Assembly: GCF_000723165.1 (NCBI RefSeq)
Contig: NZ_HG322949.1
Coordinates: 5,104,580-5,168,579 of the forward strand
Source: Janthinobacterium agaricidamnosum NBRC 102515 = DSM 9628
GTDB taxonomy: Bacteria; Pseudomonadota; Gammaproteobacteria; Burkholderiales; Burkholderiaceae_D
Reading direction: 5' to 3'
DNA length: 64,000 nucleotides
The position numbers and the translations under genes are program-made. Shown in pieces: positions 19,009 to 27,331 of the stretch. The notes beneath the pieces were generated by a model. That model had not been told where the DNA came from. It made no database searches and saw only the letters and a list, made by a program, of their open reading frames with translations. Numbering within the stretch: the stretch's first letter is position 1; the number at the start of each line of letters is the position of its first letter.

Positions 19009-19117
19009 TCGGACCGCAACAGCGATTGGCGCCGTTCGCATCTTGCGGCGGGACACGCTAAAATTGGCTTTTCCCGCAAAGCGTTGCGACTGAGCATGCG
19101 TCGCCCAAGAGAACCCC

Positions 19118-19561
19118 ATGGCCCGTTTGAACCTTGATTTTCCTGAAGATCAATACTGCTATTCATCGCAACTGACCGTCCGCGTGACCGACATCAATGG
19201 CGCGAATCACCTTGGCAACGATTCGATGATTTCGATGATCTCCGAAGCCCGCGCGCGCTTTCTGCTGGAATTGGGCGTGCGTGAAACCGAGAGCGACGGC
19301 ACCGGCATGATCGTCACCGACCTGGCCACCGCCTACAAGGCGGAAGCCCATGCGCATGACCAGTTGCTGTTCGAAGTAGGCGTGATGGATTTCAACAAAT
19401 ACGGCGGCGACATCACCTTCCGCATCAGCCGTCCGCGCGACCAGGTACTGATCGCGCTGGCCAAATCCGGCTTTGTTTTCTTTAACTATAAAAACAGCCA
19501 GGTGGTGCCGATGCCGGACGAATTCCGCAGCCGGTTCCCGCAAGTGAACTGGATCGACTGA
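19118..19561 (+). CDS. Hotdog-fold thioesterase (4HBT-like)
   Basis: A 147-residue protein of the 4-hydroxybenzoyl-CoA thioesterase superfamily. The core TVRVTDINGANHLGNDSMISMI places an Asp and an Asn/His pair at the usual catalytic site, and the hotdog helix (MISEARARFLLELGV) and strands follow. It probably hydrolyses an acyl-CoA, but the acyl group is unknown. It is a single gene, convergent with the DUF3016 gene 14 bases away. Confidence 0.85.
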   Translation: MARLNLDFPEDQYCYSSQLTVRVTDINGANHLGNDSMISMISEARARFLLELGVRETESDGTGMIVTDLATAYKAEAHAHDQLLFEVGVMDFNKYGGDITFRISRPRDQVLIALAKSGFVFFNYKNSQVVPMPDEFRSRFPQVNWID

Positions 19562-19575
19562 CGCCTGAAGCCGAT

Positions 19576-20067
19576 TTATTTGCTGCTGGTCTGCGGCTTG
19601 AAAGTCTTGTTGAACCAGTCGTCGAGCATCTGTTTTTCATAACGCAGGCTTTCGCCGGACGGGTAGCGGTTGATGCGGTTCAGGTAAGACAGGTCCGACA
19701 ACTGGGCATCGCCGCTGCTGATCACCTTGCCATCGGCTTCCAGCTCATACGTCACATGCATGCGCGGCCAGTCGGCGCCGCCGTTCATGATGCGAATATC
19801 GTCCAGCGCGCGCCGGCTTGGCTGCAGCCGTCCGGCCAGGTCGATATCCAGCACTTCCACTTTCAGGTTTTGACCGGCAGGCAAATTTTTCCCCAGCAAT
19901 TCCAGGTGCTTGCCCACTTTATCCAGCACCGCCTCTTTTTCACTTTGATTAAAAGGCATGTCTGAAAACTGTTCCGGCTTGACGAAATCGACCGTCACGC
20001 CCGCCCACGCGGCGCTACTGGCCAGCAAGGACAAGCTCACGAGCAAGGTTTTGGAAAAAGGTTTCAT
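19576..20067 (-). CDS. DUF3016 periplasmic protein
   Basis: A 163-residue protein with a signal peptide (LLVSLSLLASSAAWA, cleavage near residue 22). The mature part matches the DUF3016 pattern: VTVDFVKPEQFSDM, then EVLDIDLAGRLQPSRRALDD and a C-terminal LRYEKQMLDDWF. The family function is unknown; members are small periplasmic proteins of gamma- and betaproteobacteria. AAGGAAT lies seven bases before the start. It is transcribed alone. Confidence 0.85.
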   Translation of the reverse strand: MKPFSKTLLVSLSLLASSAAWAGVTVDFVKPEQFSDMPFNQSEKEAVLDKVGKHLELLGKNLPAGQNLKVEVLDIDLAGRLQPSRRALDDIRIMNGGADWPRMHVTYELEADGKVISSGDAQLSDLSYLNRINRYPSGESLRYEKQMLDDWFNKTFKPQTSSK

Positions 20068-20449
20068 GGTAATTCCTTTCGATAAGGACGGCGCCGCGCC
20101 CCAGCTGGAACGCGTTTCATTTTGACTATAGTCCCTTTTCCGGCGGCGGGCAGCGAAAACAATATTTTGTTACTTTTGCTTGCCATGATGCACTATCATG
20201 ATAATTTAAATATTAAAGTAGCAATCTTGTTAAAAATAAAGTATTGTCTGTAGCTATATTGATACGTGCTCAATGCAATATCTGCCCTGTGATATCTGCA
20301 ATTATTTTTGCATGTTGTTAATAGCTCGCCGTCCGTCTACAATCGATCGAATGCGCCTAAAAAATGCGCAGCGCCATGCAGCTCGGGGCTTCCCTGTGTC
20401 GCGGCGTCCAGCATTGCGCCAGTTGTGCCTTTTTGCGGAACTCGTCCCT
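20068..20449. other. Divergent promoter region
   Basis: This 382-base gap separates the divergent DUF3016 and HD-GYP genes. Bases 20180-20310 are AT-rich and probably hold promoters for both sides. A 10-base palindrome GACTATAGTC lies near 20123. No gene is seen. Confidence 0.45.
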
Positions 20450-21964
20450 ATGTCTTTTTTGTCTTCAGCCTCGCCCAAGTTAGCGCCGTGGAAAATCCTG
20501 CTCGTCGATGATGAACCCGATATCCATGACATCACCAAACTGACGCTGAACCGCTTCCGCCTCGAAGGACGCGGCCTGAGCTTCGTGCATGCGTACAGCG
20601 GCGCCGAGGCCAAGCAAGTGCTGGCGGCCGAGGCCGATATCGCGCTGGTATTTCTCGACGTGGTGATGGAAAAGGAAGACAGCGGCCTGGAAGTGGCGCG
20701 CTGGATGCGCGAAGACCTGGGCAACCAGTTCACCCGCATCGTGCTGCGCACCGGACAGCCCGGACAGGCGCCGGAAGAACGGGTGATCGTCAATTACGAC
20801 ATCAACGATTACAAGGAAAAGACCGAACTCGACCGCACCAAGCTGTTCACCACCACCTTTGCCGCGCTGCGCGCCTACCGCGACATCATGAAAGTCGAAG
20901 AAGCGCGGCTGGCCCAGCTGAATTACCGCGAAGGCCTGGAACGGGTGATCGCCGCGTCGGCCCATATTTTCCAGCAGCGCAACCTGCACGATTTCGCCAG
21001 CGGCTTGCTGCAGCAAGTGGTCGCGCTGCTGCGCCTGGAAACCAGCATGCTGCTGCGCCTGCGCGGCGCCAGCGCCATCAGCGGCGAGCAGGATTATGAA
21101 ATCCTGGCGCGCATCGGCGCCAACGACACCGACGACGACGGTTTCCTGCATCCTGAATTGCTATCCCAGCTGGACGATGCGAAAAGCAACAAAATCTCGC
21201 GTCTGCATGGCGATACCTATGTCGGTTATTTCCCGAACAGCAGCGGCAAGGCATCGTTGCTGGTGTTAAAAGGCGTCGATGAAATTTCCGACATCGACGC
21301 CCAATTGCTGGAAGTCTTTTGTTCCGGCGTGGCGATCGCCTTCGACAATATCTTGCTGACGCAGGAAATCACCGATACCCAGGCCGAACTGATCCTGCGT
21401 CTGGGCGACGTGGTCGAATCGCGCTCGCACGAAGCGGGCAACCATGTGCGGCGCATGGCCGAGGTATGCGCATTGCTGGCCAAGGCGTCCGGCATGCCGG
21501 ACGATGAAACGGCGGTACTGAAGCACGCCGCGCCGATGCACGACATCGGCAAGATTTCGACGCCGGACGCGGTCTTGCTGAAACCGGGCAAGCTCGACGC
21601 CGGCGAATGGGAAGTCATGAAACAGCATCCGTCTGTCGGCATGTCGATACTCGACGGTTCGCAGCGCCCGCTGTTAAAAGCGGCGGCGGTGATCGCCCAC
21701 CAGCATCACGAAAAATTCGATGGCAGCGGTTATCCGCAAGGCTTGGCCGGCCAGCAAATCCACCACTACGCGCGCATCGTCGCGGTGGCCGACGTGTTCG
21801 ACGCGCTGATGCACAAGCGCTGCTACAAGGAAGCATGGCCGGTCGGCCGGGTGGTCGATTATTTACGCGAAGTAAGCGGCAAGCACCTCGATCCGCTCTA
21901 TGTCGAATTGCTGATCCAGCATATCGACAAGGCGCTGGCGGTCAACCAGCGTTTCCCGGATTGA
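20450..21964 (+). CDS. Response regulator with DUF3369 and HD-GYP domains
   Basis: A 504-residue protein. An N-terminal receiver (about 14-140; LLVDDEPDIHD, phosphoacceptor in LVFLDVVMEKED) is followed by a DUF3369 sensor-like middle region (about 165-300) and an HD-GYP phosphodiesterase domain (about 315-500). The HD is at H364/D365 (HDIGK) and the GYP at about 427-429, with HHEKFDGSGYP intact, so activity against cyclic di-GMP is expected. The start at 20450 was chosen because it directly precedes the receiver; upstream codons have no domain. It converges with a histidine kinase gene 15 bases away, a likely partner. Confidence 0.9.
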   Translation: MSFLSSASPKLAPWKILLVDDEPDIHDITKLTLNRFRLEGRGLSFVHAYSGAEAKQVLAAEADIALVFLDVVMEKEDSGLEVARWMREDLGNQFTRIVLRTGQPGQAPEERVIVNYDINDYKEKTELDRTKLFTTTFAALRAYRDIMKVEEARLAQLNYREGLERVIAASAHIFQQRNLHDFASGLLQQVVALLRLETSMLLRLRGASAISGEQDYEILARIGANDTDDDGFLHPELLSQLDDAKSNKISRLHGDTYVGYFPNSSGKASLLVLKGVDEISDIDAQLLEVFCSGVAIAFDNILLTQEITDTQAELILRLGDVVESRSHEAGNHVRRMAEVCALLAKASGMPDDETAVLKHAAPMHDIGKISTPDAVLLKPGKLDAGEWEVMKQHPSVGMSILDGSQRPLLKAAAVIAHQHHEKFDGSGYPQGLAGQQIHHYARIVAVADVFDALMHKRCYKEAWPVGRVVDYLREVSGKHLDPLYVELLIQHIDKALAVNQRFPD

Positions 21965-21979
21965 TGTCGGGCGCGGAGG

Positions 21980-23920
21980 TCAGGCGCGCCGGCTTTGCGG
22001 AAACCGCAGCCGGTAGCGCAAGCCCTGCCCCGGCGCGCTGTCGGCCTTGACGCTGCCGCCCAGCGGGCCGGTAACCAGGTTGTACAAGATATGCGCGCCC
22101 AGGCCGCTGCCGCCGGAACCGCGCTTGGTGGTAAAAAACGGATCGAATAATTGTGCCAGCGTCGCGCCATCCATGCCGATGCCGTCGTCGCTGTAATCGA
22201 GGTACACCTGGCCCTGATCGAGCCGCACCGCGATCGCGATATGGCCCGGCGTGTCTTCCGCAAAACCGTGCACCAGAGAATTGACCACCATATTCGTGAC
22301 GATTTGCGACACCGCGCCCGGGAAACTGTCCAGTTGCAGATCCGCCGGGCAATCGAGGGCCACCTTGACCGGCTTGCCCTTCAACTTGGGCTGCAGCGAC
22401 AGCAGCACTTCAGCCAGATAATTGTGCAGATTGAAGCTGCGGATATCGTCCGACGACTGGTCCACCGCCACTTGCTTGAAGCTGCGCACCAGCGCCGCCG
22501 CGCGCTGGGTATTGGTGGTCATGATGCGCAGCGTCTGGTCGATGATGTCGAAAAACTGCTGCAAGCCGTCTTCATTCAACTCGCCGGCGGCCAGCTCTTC
22601 CCTGGCCAATTTCAATTCCTGCACCAGATGGCTGGTGGCGGTGACGCAAATGCCCAGCGGCGTATTGATTTCATGCGCGACGCCGGCCACCAGCCGCCCC
22701 AGCGAGGCCAGTTTTTCCTGGCGCACCAGTTCCGATTGCGCTTCCCGCAACGCGGTCAGCGCCGAATTGAGCGCCGCATTCTGCTCTTCCAGCGTCTCCT
22801 TGGCCTGGCGTATCGCGCGGTCGGCTTGCATACGCGCAATCGCCACCGCCACGTGGCTGGCCATGAAGGCCAGGATATCCAGGTCCGGCTGGCTGTAAAT
22901 CACCGACTGGTCGTAGCTTTGCACGATGATCACGCCATAGGCGCGGTCGCCCAGCAGCATCGGCGCGCCCATCCAGCTGGTCATGCCGGCATTGCCCAGC
23001 GCCTCGTCCATTTCGCCGCTGGCCACCAGTCGTGCATAAGCGGCCGCATCGAGCAGGCTGGCTTGCTTGCGCGCCAGCACATAAGAACTCATGCCGACGC
23101 CGTAATGGAAACGCTGGACCGGTGCTTGGGCATCTTTTTCATCGACAAAATACGGGATGCTGATGTCCTTGCTGTCCGGGTGATACAAGGCGATCAGGAA
23201 ATTCTTGGCTGTCACCAGTTCGCTGATAATTTCATGCAAGCGCTGATACAAGGTGCCGGCGTCCGACGCCAGCGCCGACAAGTTGGCGATTTCATACAGC
23301 GCATGCTGCAGGTTTTCGGCGCGGCGCCGCTCCGCCACTTCATGCGCCAGCAAGGCGGTGCGCTCCTGCACCGCGCGCTCCAGCCGGTCCATGCTTTGCA
23401 TGCCTTGCAAGGCGCTCGACACATGGTTGGCGATCAGCGCGAACAGCGCCTGGTCTTCCTGGTGGAAAGTATGCCGCGTATCGTAACTCTGGATCACGAT
23501 CGCGCCCAGCGCCTGGTGCTGCTGGTCCAGCAGCGGGCAACCCATCCAGTGCTCGGCCGAGGTGCCGCCGCCCCAGGTGCTGCCGTCGCCTTTCTTGGCG
23601 GCCTCTTCTTCCGCCGTCATCACCAGCCGCTGCCGGTTCAGCATCACCCAGGCGGTCGGCGACTGTTCGCTCGACGCCAGCCTGACGCCCACCTCCGGAT
23701 CGGGCGGCAAATCGAATTCATCGACGAAATACGGAAAGCGCACCAGGCCGTCGTCGCGGTCGCTCAAGGCCACATAAAAATTGGCGGCGTACATGATGCG
23801 GCCCAGCGCCGCATGCACCGCTTGCAGGAATTCGCTGATGTCGCTGCAGGTGCTCGACCTTTGCCCGATTTCCAGCAACACGGTTTGTACGGCTTCGAGA
23901 CGCTTGAGACGGTTTTCCAT
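21980..23920 (-). CDS. Hybridless sensor histidine kinase with two GAF domains
   Basis: A 646-residue soluble histidine kinase. It has GAF domains at about 20-165 and 215-365, each with the related core NFYVALSD / NFLIALYHPDSKD, and a coiled coil from about 372. The phosphoacceptor His is at about 416 (GVAHEINTPLG), and the HATPase has an N box (NMVVNSLVHGF), a G1 (DDGIGMD) and a G2 (GSGGSGLGAH). There is no membrane segment. The start ATG at 23920 is preceded by AAGGAAG. Tail-to-tail placement with the HD-GYP response regulator suggests a cognate pair, though each has its own promoter. Confidence 0.9.
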   Translation of the reverse strand: MENRLKRLEAVQTVLLEIGQRSSTCSDISEFLQAVHAALGRIMYAANFYVALSDRDDGLVRFPYFVDEFDLPPDPEVGVRLASSEQSPTAWVMLNRQRLVMTAEEEAAKKGDGSTWGGGTSAEHWMGCPLLDQQHQALGAIVIQSYDTRHTFHQEDQALFALIANHVSSALQGMQSMDRLERAVQERTALLAHEVAERRRAENLQHALYEIANLSALASDAGTLYQRLHEIISELVTAKNFLIALYHPDSKDISIPYFVDEKDAQAPVQRFHYGVGMSSYVLARKQASLLDAAAYARLVASGEMDEALGNAGMTSWMGAPMLLGDRAYGVIIVQSYDQSVIYSQPDLDILAFMASHVAVAIARMQADRAIRQAKETLEEQNAALNSALTALREAQSELVRQEKLASLGRLVAGVAHEINTPLGICVTATSHLVQELKLAREELAAGELNEDGLQQFFDIIDQTLRIMTTNTQRAAALVRSFKQVAVDQSSDDIRSFNLHNYLAEVLLSLQPKLKGKPVKVALDCPADLQLDSFPGAVSQIVTNMVVNSLVHGFAEDTPGHIAIAVRLDQGQVYLDYSDDGIGMDGATLAQLFDPFFTTKRGSGGSGLGAHILYNLVTGPLGGSVKADSAPGQGLRYRLRFPQSRRA

Positions 23921-23935
23921 CAATCTTCCTTATGA

Positions 23936-24067
23936 GCACCTCGAAAAACCTACTGCGCCGCCCACTTCCGGGCCTGCGTTGCTCGCTGACTCGGCGTCTC
24001 CGTACCTCCGTACAGCTGTGCTACTTGACCCGGAATTGAGCTTGCTCGCGACGGTTTTTCGAGGTGC
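23936..24067. repeat. 132-bp palindromic element with 15-bp inverted ends
   Basis: The element begins with GCACCTCGAAAAACC (23936-23950) and ends with its exact complement (24053-24067). The interior is non-coding. A diverged relative appears to lie at about 57388-57491. It occupies the gap between the histidine kinase start and the C13 protease gene (23921-24221), which otherwise holds only the upstream region of these two genes. Confidence 0.75.
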
Positions 24068-24221
24068 CCGATTGTGACGTAGGGCGGTTCCATAGTACAG
24101 ATAGGAAATACTATCAGTTCAGCAAGGCATTGGCACTGGCCGGCATCAAAATTGGCGTGCCGATTGCGCAATCTTCAACAGAAAGGCACACTATGCCGTT
24201 TTCCACCCAAAAACCGAACTC

Positions 24222-25628
24222 ATGAACCGCATCTATCCGCATCCATGGAAACCGTTGTTATCCCGGCTGGCGATCGCCACCGTGCTGGTATGCGGCGCCG
24301 CTGCGATTGCCTCGCCGCAACCGACGGCGCAAACGGCGGATGGCGGCAAATATTACGGCCCGCTGGTACATGGGAAAATGCAAGGCAGCGGCAAGCTCAG
24401 TTATGCCAGCGGCGCGTATTACGAAGGCCATTTCGAGCAGGGCTTGTTTTCGGGCAGCGGCAGCTACCACCAAAGCAACGGCACCGTGTCGCAAGGCGAA
24501 TTCCATCAGGGCGTGTTCCAAAGCGGAAAATTCACTGATGCCGACGGCAATGTCTACCAAGGCAAGTTCGCCGCCGGCCAGCCGGTCGGCAAGATCATCT
24601 GGCGCAGCAAGGAAGGCGACCGTTACGAAGGCCAGTTCAAGGAGTGGAAATTCGACGGCCCCGGTTATCTGCGCAGCGCCGAAGGCGATGAATACCGCGG
24701 CAATTTCCGCAATGGCCTGTTCGAAGGCGAAGGCACGCTGACCTACGCCCAGCCGCAGCCGGACGGCCGCGGCACCTTCAGCGGCACCTGGCGCGAAGGC
24801 GAGTTCCAGGATCCGGTCGCCGACCGGCAAACCCGGGCCAATATCGAAACCGCGCTATATGGCCAGCGCGCCCTGCTCGACCGCACGCTGGCCGGCTTGC
24901 TGCCGCATCAGCCGGGCAAGATCAATCTGTATTTGCTGGCGGTCGGCGGCGATGGCGCACAAGAAGTCTTCCACCGCGAAACAACATTCGTGCAACAGCA
25001 ATTCGACCGCGATTTCGGCACCAAGGGCCGCTCGATGGTCTTGCTCAACAGCCGCAACACCGTGGCGCAACAGCCGATGGCAACCGTGACCAGCATCCGC
25101 GAAAGCCTGGCGGCCATCGGCGCCAGGATGGACAAGCAAAACGACATCCTGTTCCTGTTCCTGACCAGCCACGGCTCGCCCGACCACCAATTGTCGCTGG
25201 CGCAAAACGGCATGGACTTGCAAAACCTGGAAGCGAAGGAACTGGGCACGCTGCTGAAACAAAGCGGCATCCGCTGGAAAGTGGTGGTGCTGTCGGCCTG
25301 TTATGCGGGCGGTTTCATTCCCGCGCTGCAAGACGAGCATACCCTGGTCATCACGGCGGCGCGCAGCGACCGCAGCTCCTTCGGCTGCGCCGACGATAGC
25401 GAATTCACCTATTTCAGCGAAGCCTATTTCAAGGATGCCTTGCCACGCAGCAGCAGCTTCATCGACGCCTTCGAGAAGGCCAAGGTACTGGTCGCCGCGC
25501 GCGAAGCGGAAGACTTCAAGCAGGCCGGTGCCGATGACGAAAAAAATCATTCCGAACCGCAAATCCATCATGCGGCACCGATCGACCAGTACTTGCACAC
25601 CTGGCGCACAGAACTGAAACAACCTTGA
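24222..25628 (+). CDS. MORN-repeat protein with C13 (caspase/legumain-like) peptidase domain
   Basis: A 468-residue exported protein. The signal sequence (LAIATVLVCGAAAIA) is followed by about seven MORN-type repeats (about 40-200; YYEGHFEQGLFSGSG, YEGQFKEWKFDGPG, YRGNFRNGLFEGEG). A peptidase C13-like domain follows (about 225-465) with the catalytic dyad His317 (FLTSHGSPDH) and Cys360 (LSACYAGGF). C13 enzymes share the caspase fold and cleave after Asn or Asp; MORN repeats in such proteins often bind lipid or the envelope. The downstream czc genes are separated by only 25 bases, but the functional link is unclear. The substrate is unknown. Confidence 0.85.
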   Translation: MNRIYPHPWKPLLSRLAIATVLVCGAAAIASPQPTAQTADGGKYYGPLVHGKMQGSGKLSYASGAYYEGHFEQGLFSGSGSYHQSNGTVSQGEFHQGVFQSGKFTDADGNVYQGKFAAGQPVGKIIWRSKEGDRYEGQFKEWKFDGPGYLRSAEGDEYRGNFRNGLFEGEGTLTYAQPQPDGRGTFSGTWREGEFQDPVADRQTRANIETALYGQRALLDRTLAGLLPHQPGKINLYLLAVGGDGAQEVFHRETTFVQQQFDRDFGTKGRSMVLLNSRNTVAQQPMATVTSIRESLAAIGARMDKQNDILFLFLTSHGSPDHQLSLAQNGMDLQNLEAKELGTLLKQSGIRWKVVVLSACYAGGFIPALQDEHTLVITAARSDRSSFGCADDSEFTYFSEAYFKDALPRSSSFIDAFEKAKVLVAAREAEDFKQAGADDEKNHSEPQIHHAAPIDQYLHTWRTELKQP

Positions 25629-25653
25629 AGCGCTGGTACAATAAGCACCGCTT

Positions 25654-26001
25654 ATGAAAAAATTCTTCCTGATCATGCTGTTGTTCGTGCTTCCGCTCCA
25701 GTTGTCCTGGGCAGCGGCGAGCGCCTATTGCATGCACGAAGAAGGCAAGGCCGCACGGCACCTGGGCCACCACGGCCACCAGCACCAGGCCAAGTCCGAC
25801 CAGCCGGCCGAAAAAAAATCGCCCGGCCAGCCGCATAGCGATTGCAACTTTTGCCACGGCATCGGCCAGGCATCACTGCCGGCGCCGGCCAGCCTGATGT
25901 TGCAGCGCCAGGGTTCAGTGGCCATCGCCGCATCGCCCTTCTTTTACGCTTCCCACATTCCGGACGGCCCCAAGCCACCCGATTGGACTCCCGTCGATTA
26001 G
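25654..26001 (+). CDS. czcI: CzcI-like small exported protein
   Basis: A 115-residue protein with a signal peptide ending at about WAAASA. It has the His-rich stretch HLGHHGHQHQ and a Cys-containing DCNFCHG, like CzcI, the small periplasmic protein at the head of czc operons of Cupriavidus. CzcI is thought to bind metal and modulate expression or pump activity. The position, directly before a CzcC-type gene, supports the call. Length fits the family. Confidence 0.8.
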   Translation: MKKFFLIMLLFVLPLQLSWAAASAYCMHEEGKAARHLGHHGHQHQAKSDQPAEKKSPGQPHSDCNFCHGIGQASLPAPASLMLQRQGSVAIAASPFFYASHIPDGPKPPDWTPVD

Positions 26002-26095
26002 CTCGACGGGACCACACATACACTATCAACGCTGATTTCCCAGCGCGAAGATGCCCTGGTCTCGTCGAATTCCTTCCATTCTTCAGGAGAATTCG

Positions 26096-27319
26096 ATGCA
26101 CCGTTTTTTATTGTCATTCAGCATGGCCGTGCTTGCCATGCCCGCCACTGCCGCCACGGCACTGGAACCGGCCGCGCCATTGACCTTGCCGGCGGCGCTG
26201 AACCTGGCCTTGCAAGCCAATCCCGACCTGTCCGCCGCGCAACATGAGCTCGATGCGCTGGGCGGCGCCACGCTGCAGGCGCAAGCGTTGCCGAACCCGG
26301 AATTGCAAACGCTGGTCGAAGATAGCCGCAAGGCCAGCCGCACCAGCACGCTGCAGCTGAACCAGCTGGTCGAACTGGGCGGCAAGCGCGCCGCGCGCAT
26401 CAAGGTCGCGCAGCAAGAGCAATCCGCTGCCCAGGCCGAGCTGGCGGCGCGCCGGGCCGATACCCGGGCCGCCGTCATCGGCGCGTTTTTCGACGTGCTG
26501 AGCGCACAGCAAGGCTTGTCGCTGGCCGACAGTTCCAGCGCGCTGGCGCACCGTGCCAGCGACATCACCGGCCGCCGCGTGATCGCCGGCAAGGCGTCGC
26601 CGGTCGAGGAAACCCGCGCCAGGGTCGCCGAAGCGAGCGTGCGGCTGGACTGGAACCTGGCGCGCAGCGCCTTGAACACGGCGCGCCAGCGGCTGGCCGC
26701 CTTATGGGGCAATCCGGCGCCGCGCTTCACGATGGCCGAGGGCGCACTGGAGCAGTTGCCGGACTTGCCGCCGCCAGAGCAGCTGGCGCAGCGGCTGGAA
26801 CAGGCGCCGGCCATGCTGAAGGCGCGCAGCGAACTGGCGCGGCGCCAGGCGATGGCGGACCTGGAAAACCGGCGCCGCATGCCGGACCTGACCGTCAGTG
26901 TCGGCATCAAGCGTCCCGAAGAACTGGGCCGCAACCAGGCCATCATCGGCGTATCGGTGCCGCTGCCCTGGTTCGACCGTAACCAGGGTAATTTACTGGA
27001 AGCATTGCGGCGCGGCGACAAGGCCAGGGATGAACTGGCCGCCACCGCCATCCGCACGCACACCGGACTGGCCGAGGCCAGCGAGCGGCTGGCCGGCGCG
27101 CGGCACCAGGTCAACGCGCTGCAAAACGACATCCTGCCGGGCGCGCAAAGCGCCTACGACGCCGCGTCCAAGGGTTTCGAGTTCGGCAAATTCGCCTTCC
27201 TCGACGTGCTCGACGCCCAGCGCACTTTGCTGCAAGCCAAATCCCAATACCTGCGCGCATTGTCCGAAGCGCATCAAGCCGCCGCCGAGATCGACCGCAT
27301 CCTCGGCGCCACGGAATAA
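26096..27319 (+). CDS. czcC: CzcC-type TolC-family outer-membrane channel
   Basis: A 407-residue outer-membrane efflux protein. The signal peptide ends near ATAALEP. Two TolC-type repeats follow (PLTLPAALNLALQANPDLSAA and the second half near VSVGIKRPEELGRNQAIIG, ending FLDVLDAQRTLLQAKSQY). The start at 26096 has AGGAG 6 bases upstream. It forms the outer-membrane exit of the CBA pump with the next two genes; the gap to czcB is 12 bases. Confidence 0.9.
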   Translation: MHRFLLSFSMAVLAMPATAATALEPAAPLTLPAALNLALQANPDLSAAQHELDALGGATLQAQALPNPELQTLVEDSRKASRTSTLQLNQLVELGGKRAARIKVAQQEQSAAQAELAARRADTRAAVIGAFFDVLSAQQGLSLADSSSALAHRASDITGRRVIAGKASPVEETRARVAEASVRLDWNLARSALNTARQRLAALWGNPAPRFTMAEGALEQLPDLPPPEQLAQRLEQAPAMLKARSELARRQAMADLENRRRMPDLTVSVGIKRPEELGRNQAIIGVSVPLPWFDRNQGNLLEALRRGDKARDELAATAIRTHTGLAEASERLAGARHQVNALQNDILPGAQSAYDAASKGFEFGKFAFLDVLDAQRTLLQAKSQYLRALSEAHQAAAEIDRILGATE

Positions 27320-27331
27320 GGAAACCACACC

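Noticed and set aside
22151..23935. 594-codon open frame opposite the GAF kinase
   Set aside because: No domains, while the minus strand carries GAF, H box and ATPase motifs.
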